64,000 bases of DNA. Origin: Cydia pomonella (taxonomy: Eukaryota > Arthropoda > Insecta > Lepidoptera > Tortricidae). The position numbers and the translations under genes are program-made. How positions within the stretch are numbered: position 1 is the first letter of the stretch; every line of letters starts with the position of its first letter. The notes beneath the pieces are model-generated. The model had not been told where the DNA came from, made no database searches, and saw nothing but the letters and a program-made list of their open reading frames with translations. Shown here piece by piece: positions 36,476-46,600 of this stretch. The stretch is from the NCBI RefSeq assembly GCF_033807575.1, contig NC_084705.1, positions 6,070,019 through 6,134,018 on the forward strand. Reading direction: 5' to 3'.

Positions 36476-39208
36476 CTGGAAACAAAATAGGTACTCTTTT
36501 GGTTTGGAACCCTGACAGAAAAGCGAGTCAGAGAGAGAAGTCATTGCACTCCGAGATACGAATTAATAATTAAATAATAAATAATCGGAAAATTTTTGAT
36601 ACCTACCTATAGCTTATGTTTTGCCATCAAAGATGTTTAGTAATAGAATGTCTATGTAAATAATTGTCAATAATAAGTAATAAGTTTTCCTTACTTTCAT
36701 AATTTAGGTTACAATAAAATTGCTAATCGAAATATGTAACTACATCGAAGCTCTGTGAAAGACTGAAATCAGGTAACTTTCGAGTCACCTTCACACAGCT
36801 TCGCAGCATAGCTTTGTTTATGATTTGACTTCCCCGAACCACACATTTCTGCCCATCATTTTGATTTGGTTCCAGAGCGTACAATAAGATTGGGTTGACC
36901 CTGGCCATGTGTCAGGTTTTCGTAATTGCAGTATGTTGCCTACTATATCTGTTTCTTTAGGTATTTAAAAGAATGTAAATAAACCACGATTAGGTATTTT
37001 ATTGTGCAAGAAAATTCTTCAAGCCAATATGCGGGTCTACACAGGCCGAGCATTCGCCCGAGGCACATCTACAGTTCTACACTAGCCATTTTGTGCGCGA
37101 GCACCGGACTCGTGCTCACGAGGCAGGTCTACAGGCGTTTTGTGCGCGAGCAAATTGTGTGGACCCGCCTAATTAATTTAACTCGATGTGTTACAACTTA
37201 CAGAACCTATTACTTACTCGACATAACAACGAAGCAGCTGTAATCATGCTATTTTGTTAATATATAAATAAATCGGAATGATTTGATTAATCATTAGTAA
37301 TTTGGTTTTGTAATATTTGCTTCGCCCTAGTAAAGAACCTAAAACGAGATCGAATATTATGCCATTTGAGGGTATGTAGATGAAAACATTTCACGACTAA
37401 ATGAAATAGCACGATGAGACAACAGAACCAGGCAGTTTGCTCTCCGCGATTTTCATTTGCACTATAGATAGAACTATAAGACAAACAGCTATCAGTTCTT
37501 CAATACTCTCTCTGTCTCTAAGACAAAGAACTTTGAAGTAAATATGGGATACTATATTGCTTAAAGCCGTTGCTGTTGATATGATAAGCTACAAAAAACA
37601 TTAGAAAACTAAGGGATTCATATCGAAATCGAAGGTCATTAGCGCTAGGGAGCCCCTTAAGAGGGAAGAATAGCTTTGCGATCCTAGCGAAATACTACTT
37701 TTTCTATGAAATTCCATTTCGGGAGAAAACGTTTTCCACTAATTAAATCTGAACAAACGACTTCGATATTTTTTTTGTATTGCAAATTTTGAAAAAACGG
37801 AAAACCTATAAATCTAGTATTTCATTGTATCAATAACATACTTAGTAAAAAATCATGGACAATGGAAAATATTTAGAAGTGGAAAAACGTTTTCTCTTTT
37901 TGTGTGGACGGTCACGTGGTATATTTCCCTCTTAACTGACAAATGTTTCAAGTACCCGAAAATGTAAAAACACATTGTTTACGTTTATTTTACCACCTAA
38001 AGATCCCTCTTAACTGACAAATGTTTCAAGTACTTACCCGAAAATGTAAAAACACATTGTTTACGTTTATTTTACTACCTAAAGATCCCTCTTAACTGAC
38101 AAATGTTTCAAGTACCCGAAAATGTAAAACCACATTGTTTACGTTTATTTTACTACCTAAAGATCTCTCTTAACTAGGGTTGCCATCTCTAAAATTTGGA
38201 AACCAGGACAAGACGCGTGAAAACCCCGGATTTTAGAGCCCAGAACCCGGACATGTCAACAGATTTTTTTAAACAGGTTGTGCGACTGCGTGTGTCGCGG
38301 CCGGCCTAAGGCTTTAAATTTTTAAACCCGGACTACAAATGAAGTCCTCCCCGGACGCCCTCCAAACTAGGAGAAATCCGGGGAAACCCGGACGAATGGC
38401 AACGCTACTCTTAACTGACAAATGTTTCAAGTGCCTGAAAATGTAAATACACATTGTTTACGTTTATTTTACTACCTAAAGATCCCTCTTAACTGACAAA
38501 TGTTTCATACTCGAAAATGTAAAAACACATTGTTTGCGTTTATTTTACTACCTAAAGATACAGAACAGACTAGTGAACTAGTGTCACTGCTATATGGAGT
38601 GGAAAATCTGACATATTCGCTTGTCAGTCTTGTTGACCGTACAATAAACCCTACAGGCACCCTATTTCATTAATCCAGTTAAATGATTTCTTATAGTTAC
38701 TTACCAAAAAAAGTGTCTTACACTTATATAAATTGTGCCATCAAGAGTTATGTGGCTTATTTGAATCTACAAGTTTCTTATGTCGACAAATTGGACGGTA
38801 GCATGACGAATGACAGTGAGGAACTTTCATGGGGAACTTTATTTGATTCATAATTTAAATATAACGTTGGCGTGTTAGTTTAGCTGTTTCTGTCACGGTG
38901 TCCAGCGTTAATTTAGGCAATAACTGCTATTAACTCGGGCTTAGTTAATTTTTTAAGGTACATTTCAGGACCAAAGTTCAGTTATTCAGTATAGTAATGG
39001 AGAAGAAGGTACCGTTAAGTTCCTCGCATTTGTCCATTTTCTGGCCCTGAGCAGCGGCCGCGGAGAGTGCCAGGGCGTATTCCCGGTCGCTCTTCATCTT
39101 GGCCTGGAGACTCCTCTTCATCGTCTCCATGAGCCGCAGCTCGGCGTCCTGCCGGGCCAGCAGCGCCTCGTGCGCCGCCCGCCCCGTGCCAGCCGACGCA
39201 TACCCCAT
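36285..39208 (-). CDS. Fps85D: FER/Fps-type F-BAR tyrosine kinase, 5' part of gene (two coding exons)
   Basis: The FER/FES family are non-receptor tyrosine kinases with an N-terminal F-BAR membrane-bending domain, then SH2 and kinase domains, acting at cell junctions and the cortex. Two exons on the minus strand, 39208-39013 and 36475-36285, join in phase (AAC G + GC) and give 129 residues of F-BAR domain. Hallmarks are GRAAHEALLARQDAELRLME, KSDREYALALSAAA, ENTSRQIKANAEALEARALD and ERRKARKVYQEDHAKISSQF, close to insect Fps85D as I recall it. The last exon ends in phase 0 before GTTAGT. SH2 and kinase exons were not found down to position 1, so the next intron is probably longer than 36 kb. 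Fer and Fes cannot be told apart here; the symbol is the Drosophila one. Confidence 0.88.
37030..37169. mobile_element. MITE of the GCGGGTCCACAC family, copy 1
   Basis: Ends TGCGGGTCTACACAGG / TGTGGACCCGCC with TA on both sides (37028-37029, 37170-37171); TA duplication suits Tc1/mariner. It contains two inner repeats of TTTTGTGCGCGAGCA. Relatives at 57735-57851 and 60702-60785. Lies in the FER/Fps intron. Confidence 0.75.
37657..37935. repeat. Interspersed repeat with TTAAGAGGGAA ends
   Basis: Ends TTAAGAGGGAA and TTCCCTCTTAA are inverted. The body matches 30500-31022. Its right end is also the start of the first minisatellite unit (CCCTCTTAACTG), so the array begins at the element's edge. 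Confidence 0.65.
37927..38560. repeat. Minisatellite, five units, interrupted by a hAT-like MITE
   Basis: Units start at 37927, 38005, 38087, 38165 and 38484, each 72-82 bp and marked by CTTAACTGACAAATGTTTCA, AAAACACATTGTTTACG and TACCTAAAGAT. Unit 4 is split at its CTCTTAAC by the MITE at 38175-38407. Located in the FER/Fps intron. Confidence 0.9.
38175..38407. mobile_element. hAT-like MITE inside the minisatellite
   Basis: 233 bp, ends TAGGGTTGCCATC and ATGGCAACGCTA, flanked by the 8-bp duplication CTCTTAAC (38167-38174, 38408-38415), which is itself part of the minisatellite unit. Closely matches 8833-9059 throughout. Confidence 0.92.
39013..39208 (-). CDS. Fps85D: FER/Fps exon with start codon (F-BAR N-terminus)
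   Basis: Start ATG at 39208-39206 gives MGYASAGTGRAAHEALLARQ, matching the M-G-x-x-S/A start of FER/Fps proteins; the longer frame with eight extra residues upstream is not supported by the family. 65 codons plus one base, then donor GTACCT (complement of 39012-39007). Very GC-rich. The residues DAELRLMETMKRSLQAKMK form helix 1 of the F-BAR fold. Confidence 0.88.
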
Positions 39209-39600
39209 TCTAACCAGAACTACACAAGGCACATCTCAATCACAACACAACACAATTCACATCACCCTTGTCACCAGCACTGTTTTTATGTCATCGTCAA
39301 CAAAAAGCTTTACAGCAAAAGAATAAAACAAATTGTAAAATAAAAATCTGTTCAGCTTCGCGTCAAGAGAGCACAGAAAAGGATTTGAACAAAAAACGAA
39401 CGCTGAAATATTGTTAACGATAAAAGTGAATGCGCGATACTGCAGCGTACGTCCGTGCTGTTGCGGCGCGCGACCCGAATGCCATCTATCGTGATCGTGG
39501 CGCCGGCTCGAGGCTCGAGAGGTGAAGTGAGGCGCTCGAATCGGTGCGCCGCAGGCAGCTCGGGCTTTGACACGGGAGTCACAGCGCCGGCACACGCACT
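39209..39600 (-). promoter_or_regulatory. CpG-rich 5' region of FER/Fps (putative promoter and 5' UTR)
   Basis: Immediately upstream of the FER/Fps start, 39440-39600 is rich in CpG (GCGCGC, GGCGCCGGC) in otherwise AT-rich DNA. This is where the promoter or a 5' UTR exon would be. No TATA box is evident on the minus strand. The open frames here (76 and 112 codons) look like composition effects. Inference only. Confidence 0.4.
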
Positions 39601-40090
39601 ATTTGGGCTTGAATAGGAATCTTATTTTTAATGGGGAGCAGCAATCTTTTGCCAACTATAGCTATATAATATAATATAACTGTATAACATTGAAACAATT
39701 TGCGGGTAGGTAATATGTAGGATCATATTTGGGAGCCAGTGCGCGATGCCCAAACTTTTCGCTAATCCTACTTATCCTATCTTGTTTTAGTTCAATTCTG
39801 CAATGTATTTAAAATCCCAAGAAATTTGTTGTAAGGTGAGGGAAGCTGAAGCGAAATCGTGGTGAAATTAAGACCACATCTGAGAAGAACGATAACTCCA
39901 TACAAAAAATGTCCCCTTCAAATTTTCGCTTATACTACTAGCGCTCTCGTTGTATACCAATGGAACTAGAATTAACAACCGGTCTGGCGTGGCGGGAGTG
40001 GCAGACCATATTGATAGTCACATGGTGGTAACCCTGGCCGCAGACGCACAGAATTTTCCGTACGGAATGACATGTGCAAGCGTATGACTA
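39601..40090. other. Divergent intergenic region, proximal part
   Basis: Between the FER/Fps promoter region and the first MITE. AT-rich, with a GC-richer segment at 39985-40060; nothing recognised. Confidence 0.4.
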
Positions 40091-40243
40091 CAGTCAGACC
40101 AAGATAAGTTGGCAGCGGTTTTGACAGCCCAGACAATGCAAGTGTTATTTTAAACATCAAACTTTTATGAAACTATGACGTTTATTTAACACTTGCACAG
40201 GCTGGGCTATCAAAATCGTTGCCAACTTAGCTTGGTCTGACTC
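40091..40243. mobile_element. MITE (CAGTCAGACCAAG family, TA flanks)
   Basis: 153 bp with long inverted ends CAGTCAGACCAAGATAAGTT / AACTTAGCTTGGTCTGACTC and TA on each side. The inner arms continue with GCAAGTGTTATTTAAA-like sequence. Tc1/mariner-like; a common-looking moth MITE. Confidence 0.85.
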
Positions 40244-40297
40244 TATGACTATGATCACACATGTCATTTCATACTGAAACCATATTTAGGATTATTA

Positions 40298-40443
40298 TAA
40301 AGGCCGACCAGAAATATATGATCATTGTTAAGAGGGCGCTGTTATTTTCATGTATAGGGTGACAGTTCAATTTAGTATGAAAAATTTAGTTCCAATTAAA
40401 TTCCGCAATATGGCGCGTGATCATATATTACTGGTCAGGCTTT
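40298..40443. mobile_element. MITE (AGGCCGACCAGAAATATATG family)
   Basis: Inverted ends GACCAGAAATATATGATCA / TGATCATATATTACTGGTCA, about 146 bp, non-coding. Confidence 0.75.
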
Positions 40444-40814
40444 ATCTATGCTTGGAATACTACCGTACAAAAAATACTTCCTACAAAACCGAAGTTTGAC
40501 AGCGATTCAGGGACAAACTCGACAAAGCATGCTGTCTCTTTCTAATGTATGGCATTATCCCTTTCGGCTATTTCGGGTTAACCCTATATATATAAAATAT
40601 ACATCGATTAGTAAAAGTTCGTCAAAGGGCAAGAACACCCTAAAGCTCTAATCAAAGAGTTCAACAGCAAAACCGCTAAGGAACTTCTAGGGCTCAATAG
40701 ACATAAAACCTGTGCGGTGTCTAGAATATTGACTAGACACTGTAAGTTGAACAAACACATGTTTCAAATTGGAAAGAAATAAGATGCGAATGCGACATGC
40801 AGGTTCTGCCAGGA

Positions 40815-40950
40815 TTAAGGGGGCCTACTGCAAAAACTGAAATTCGCAAATTGCGGGATCTTTCTCTTTTACTCTCATCAAGACGTAATTACAGTAACAG
40901 AGAAAAAATTCAGCAATTGACGCACTTAGATCTTCGCGGTTATAGATTTC
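40815..40950. mobile_element. Decayed MITE related to 62584-62714
   Basis: GGGGGCCTACTGCAAAAACTG, GAAATTCGCAAATTGCGG and TTACTCTCATCAAGACGTAA match the intron-13 copy of eIF4B; the right end is degraded. Confidence 0.6.
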
Positions 40951-42277
40951 AGTGGTGTTATTCTCTGTTCTTGTGGACCACTAATATCAAAAAGAAATAC
41001 CTACTTAGGGCGGCATGATTGCAACCGTATGAGGTACAGTACAGAGCATTACGGCCTAAAAAAATCTAGAATTTCCCGAATTCAACGGATATTAGTAATT
41101 AACTTTAAAGGGCCGTCACAATAGATCACTGCTTGGTCGACGTGACACTGGTGACACTCAAAGACCCACAATACCCCTATAGAACGGTAGCGATAACTTC
41201 TGAGCTTACAAGAATATTAATGTTGTTTATTTTTTACATATAGTTTCCAGACTATATACCAAACCTAAAAATAATAATTTGGTCATTCTAGGTATTTGCC
41301 ACGCCAAGGTCGCGCCGCGGTCCCCCGCTGCATGTGCATGGCCCATTTAAAGCCCGCATTCAAACCGTCTCCTAGCTTCGTTTGAGCGCAAATATTATTT
41401 TTGTATTATTTGTTTATGCAATGGATGAAACTAACACAAATTCATATTTCTTATTTATACCGCCTTTTAAATCAATAAGATGTGAACTCTAATGACTATA
41501 ATATTCTTTTGTAATGGTAACAGCCTGTTAGAACAAAATCATCAAAAATCTTATGAAGCAATGCCTTAACAAGACACAAAAATATTCAATGGACATATTT
41601 AAACGATTAAATGCGACGTACGCATTTCTTTTTACTTTAATTATGTTTTGTGTCATTTCGAATAGTATGACATAGTATCAGATTGCAATGGACGTAATTG
41701 ACACAAAATGTTGTTTCCACACTAAAAAACCTATCCTTAATGCAACACAGTTACATGTTTTCTCTCGAATATTTTTTTCTCCATAATAATTCAAAACAAA
41801 AATATTTAGCACAATGACATAGTCTGTGTATTACATCTTAACAAAGTATTCAAAAGCGAAAAATATAGCCAGCGCTACGGGAATACTAATAATAATAACA
41901 ATATTTCACGTTGGGCCCGACGTCGGGCCAGAGAAAGAATCTTTTATTACTAAAAGTGTTAAATTTTTGATATTTGGACTATTTTTACATTTCAAATATT
42001 GTTATCGGTATGCTGATATTTGGTGATACAGAAAACGACTCCTGCTCAGGCCCGTGCATCTGGAATTGTGGATGTAATAGGGTTGTTTCCATCTACAAAT
42101 CTTAGGGCAGAATTGTATCCCAATAAATTCTTTTGGATAAGTAGGACATCCTTTTATTATTCAACTTTGTAACTCAAATAACTGGCTTATATTAGTGTAA
42201 TCGTAAACTATAAAACTTAAAACCTAAATCTAAAAATAAATAATACTAAACTTAAAATAAAATACTAAAAAATATCC
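40951..42277. other. Intergenic stretch, nothing recognised
   Basis: AT-rich; a short GC-rich patch at 41300-41345. No exon seen. Confidence 0.4.
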
Positions 42278-42628
42278 CCCTGCGGCATGGTGCCGTAGAT
42301 ACTGGCAGCATTTCCTCGCTGTATTGCAAGACTAATTCTTTGAGTGAGGAAGCTGCCAGCTCTGCGGTCGCCGGTAACCTCTGCTATTTGCTAATCTTTT
42401 TGAAAGGTCCTTAAAGAGCTTAAAGGCACTTGGTCCCCACGGGCCAAGGGTCTCGACGCCAAAAGGTATGAAATTGTATTCGGCGCCGAGACCCCTACAT
42501 TTGGTCATTTTTAAATTTTCGGCCGCTTCTTTTGGATTATAAGAATATGTTAAACTACTTTTAGGGGACCTGTAATGACCATATTTTTGTAAAATATTGA
42601 ATTTAAAATATCTGTTGACACACGTCAC
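42278..42628 (-). pseudogene. Retroelement pol C-terminal fragment
   Basis: The minus-strand frame contains YNFIPFGVETLGPWGPSAFK followed by LFKDLSKRLANSRG. This block is one I recall as a frequent C-terminal piece of invertebrate retroelement polyproteins. The frame then shifts before the expected QRGNAAS-like end (AATACAGCGAGGAAATGCTG, 42310s). A degraded copy; the exact clade is unclear. Confidence 0.5.
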
Positions 42629-43598
42629 GTGACCAAACTCGAAACGTCTTTGAAGATTCTGATGACGTCACAACTTTCGGATTGACAGTTAGGCAATAAA
42701 CAACAAATGACAAATGTCAGTTGACAGTTCGTATCTTCTACGTGTGTATATAGTTGTGTCAAACCGTAAACTGTGACGTCACACAATTTTTAAAGAGCGT
42801 TTTGGGCGCGTAAGCATCTGTCAATATATATTTTGTTAATTTAACATATTTAAAGCCGTTTTTAGTATAAAAGTTGAATTTTAGGGCAACTTTTAGTTAA
42901 TATAGAACGTAATACAAGCGTTTCAAAAAATTGGAAAAGTAAGTGTTAGGTGGTAGGATCAACTAAATGTGCTATACGCGTGCGCCCGTGAGGGACAGAA
43001 CATACGTAATGCGCCAAATTAAAAACACGTTTTAACATTTCTAACAACATACCAAAAACAACCTACGTAATTTGGTCGGGTTATTTGTTGCCCACTATAA
43101 GCCATACTACAATTTACGGTGAGGAATTGGTGAGGAATTAAAAAAATTAAACTGACAAGGACCAACAATCGCAGTGCTTTCACTGCTACTCCTACTGAAA
43201 GTTCCTTAAAGGCATCTCGTTCGGTCATGTGCCGGCTAGCGGCTTTACCATTTCATCTCTACAATAAGTATATTGTACATCTATGGGCCCTAATGTCCTT
43301 CAATCTCGTTTATCCATCCACACCAGGTTCACACCACCTGATTGACAATTTAATCAGATTGGCCGAAATATTGTCCCGTCTGGACTGGCCTTACATAGCT
43401 TAATACACCTTCCGGAATTTAAAGTAAGGACGAGAAGAGTTTCGTACATTGACCTGCTTATTTCTATCTCCACGTTGAAGATATTTCCATCTCACTTCTA
43501 CGAATCTTAAATTTTTCGAACTCTGTTTTTGGAAATTTCGAGTTTGGGAGTGTGTAAGACCCTTTTCTTATTTTTGGCCACCTGAACGCATCTTTTAT
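42629..43598. other. Region upstream of eIF4B
   Basis: Contains several ATGACGTCA/GTGACGTCACA motifs (42660, 42770) and a repeat-like stretch near 43320-43400. The eIF4B promoter should lie in its distal part, but no core element can be named. Confidence 0.35.
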
Positions 43599-43628
43599 AT
43601 GGCAGCATTTGAATTTCGACAGCTTTAA
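43599..43628 (+). promoter_or_regulatory. Possible upstream ORF before the eIF4B start
   Basis: ATG at 43599 opens a ten-codon frame (nine residues and TAA) ending 33 bases before the chosen eIF4B start. If transcription starts upstream of it, it would be a uORF in a translation-factor mRNA. The transcription start is unknown, so this is conditional. Confidence 0.25.
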
Positions 43629-43661
43629 GAACACTGGCAACATTTGCCCCAGCCTTATAAT

Positions 43662-43674
43662 ATGGCCGCTACAG
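43662..43674 (+). CDS. eIF4B: eIF4B coding exon 1 (MAAT)
   Basis: ATG GCC GCT ACA G followed by the donor GTTAGT. Its single leftover base G joins GC of exon 2 to give glycine, so the protein begins MAATGNKKSKKSK, as expected for the lysine-rich eIF4B N-terminus. The start has G at +4 and lies 3' of a short upstream reading frame at 43599-43628. The exon is only 13 coding bases, so it rests on phase, donor and the expected peptide; an alternative first exon cannot be excluded. Confidence 0.75.
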
Positions 43675-46600
43675 GTTAGTTGCTCAAATTTTGTCACGTG
43701 AAAAAACCCTAATTTTAACTTGTTTTCTGTGTTAATTTTGATATTTTCATATATTTTTAGCTTCTCCCAACATATGTTAATCTTATTTAGCCTTTAAGTA
43801 TGTATTAAGTCTCAATTATTAATGCTAACGTGTCATCATTTCACCTCTGCGGACGTTTGGATTTACCGCGTGGCCACATTCTTAACTTTTTGTGCAGAAT
43901 ATTAATTACTTAAATTTCAGCATTATGTAGATTCGTTTTAACCTTATAAATTAAAACTATAAATAAAACTTTGATCAGTGTACTGAAACATCTGTGCGGC
44001 AAGTGGCGATTGTCCTTTGGATACGTGCCTGCTCTCCACGGATAACCGCTTTTCAGATTCGGTCGTAGTAGGTCGTTCGCTTGCTATGCGTCATCGAAAC
44101 AATGCCATCCACTCACGCTTCATTTTCATTTCATATAGTACGCTTTCACCGAAATTAATTCAGTTTTACGTAATGTCTTGCAGGCAACAAGAAATCAAAG
44201 AAGTCGAAATGGATCCCAGTGAGCATCACAGATATTATTGCGGAACCTACTACTATTCCGACCACAAACAACTGGGCGGACTCTGTAGATGATGAACGTA
44301 AGTATATTCGACATATTTCGTTTGAATAACGCCTTAAAAAATTAAAATATGTGACCCAATGATGATGTGCAGAGGGCAATGGCCGGCCAATGTTAATCTC
44401 GTACTTGGGACACACATACGAGTGCTAGTCACTCTCTCTGTCTCGGGAAGGTCTGAGCAAAGGTCTCTTGTGTTTTATACACATTCTAGCCGGATGCTTC
44501 TCTCACAGAGAAGGAGGGGGAACCAGAAATCACGGCGCCATGTTTAGCCAGGGAAACTCAACCTGTAGGGGCTGGGTGGAGGCACAGATATGCTGCTGTT
44601 GGAAACCCCCATGACCAGCAGTTTGAGCACGATCTACGAGATGGCTCTAGCCACAACTCAATTCAGACTAGTCTTTCATTGGCCAGCTCCCTAAATATTG
44701 CTGAGGGTCTTTAATTTACAATAACAACTTAAAGTGATTAATACATTATTTTGTAAAAAAAAAAACAAGTATTACATTGTTAATTTACTTATTCCTTATC
44801 TATCTGTATATTAGCTAGAAGTGAGTTAAACACAAACTAATAATACTAATTTATGAACAAGAGAAGCAGAAAAGACAGACTTTTCTTTTATATTTGTGTA
44901 ATAAATTTTTAATTGTTTTAATATTCAAATAAAATAATAAAAAATTTACCATATTATTCTACCAGCAGGAAAATGTACTGAACATACACACCTAAAGTTT
45001 CCAACATTACATATACTCTCAGACTTACCAATATCAATATGATTTGAGTAAAATTTAAAGAGACTCTTTACAAATTGTTTCTGTTGCAGTGTGTTATGAA
45101 CCTCATTGTTTTTACAAAAAAAAAAAAGAAACTCAAAGCCCAGTTTAGTTTGCTGTTTGAAATCATGTTCACTAAATAGCATTTTGAAAAAAAAAATTAG
45201 GATGAGATATCTCCAATTACAAACTGTAACTTTGTTTTAAACCCATTTTACTCTATATTCTAAACTACAAAGTTTATAGTTAAAAAGTAGTCCTATATCC
45301 ATCCAGCACATTAAGTAGAGGGAGTATTTAATTAGGCGATAACATGTCTGTTCCGTTGCGGCAGCCACGGAGAGCTATGGGTACGCGTCGCGCTCGCGCG
45401 CGCCTGTGGTGCTGCCGTCGGCGTCGCGCGCGGCGCGCGGCGGGCTGGCCGTGGACGACGACTCCATCCCGCGCCGCCCGCCCTTCATCGCGCACATCTC
45501 CAACCTGCCCTACGATGTGGACGAGAGCGCCATTTCCGACCTCTTTGAGGGACTCAAGGTAAATAGTTTCCTTTCGGCCTATGGAATACATGAAGTGTAT
45601 GTTGTTGACATACAACAACAATCTCTACTGTCCATCAGAGTATGGTGCTTTTAACATGTGTTCATTTCTTAAATGCAATACTTTATATGAAGCCTAATTT
45701 AACAAAAATGAAATTTTATGGTTTGCAACTAATTTATGATGCTATTTTCTTATTCTAATTGGCTGAGAAAAATTATAGAATAAAATAAATTTATTTATTT
45801 CCATCGATCAGCACTAACAGCTACACCTCCAAATAGGAAAAAAAATACAATAATTGGAATTGGATTGATAATGCATAATTCGGGTCTCAGTCTTAAAATT
45901 ATAAATTGTTTGTACAAATGTTTGCGTTATGAATAGTATATAAAACTGGCCAAGTGCGAGTCAGACTCGCACAGGAAGGGTTCCGTACCATTATCAATAA
46001 AAACGGTCACCCATCCAAGTACTGACCCTGCCCGACGTTGCTTAACTTTGGTGATTGGATGAGAACTTCGAGATTGGAAAGAAATATTTATTTTATTCTG
46101 TTTATAGTATTTGTTGTTATAGCGGCAACAGAAATACATAATCTGTAGAAATTTCAACTGGCTAACTATCACGGTCCACGAGATACATCCTGGTGACGGA
46201 CGGACGGACAACAGAGTCTCAGTAATAGGGTCCCATTTGACCCTTTGGGTACGGAACCCTAAAAATAATTACTGTACTATTATTAACTGTCTAAATTTTC
46301 CACAGATTATTAACTTGAGGCTGCCACGAGAAGGCGACCGCCTCAAAGGATTTGGATATGTTGACTTTGAAGACAGAGAGAGCCTTATCAATGCCATGAA
46401 CATGCCTGATCTTGTAAGTATATTTTATATTTATACAGGGGAGGTATGTGAGTTGCTTTCCTAAAAAATAGCTGCATTTTCCATTTTCTGGCAGCTTTCC
46501 AATGCATCTACTCCAGTAATCTGTATATACATAAAATTTCTGATGAAGCGGCAGTTGGCCCAGCTTGACCTGACCTAGTTTCAATGTAAAGTGTTCTTAG

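Noticed and set aside
39257..39595. 112-codon minus-strand frame upstream of FER/Fps
   Set aside because: It lies in the CpG-rich 5' region; no protein similarity, and the FER/Fps start at 39208 is supported by the family.
46005..46067. 5S rRNA gene
   Set aside because: Only the internal promoter half is present, fused to a repeat tail.
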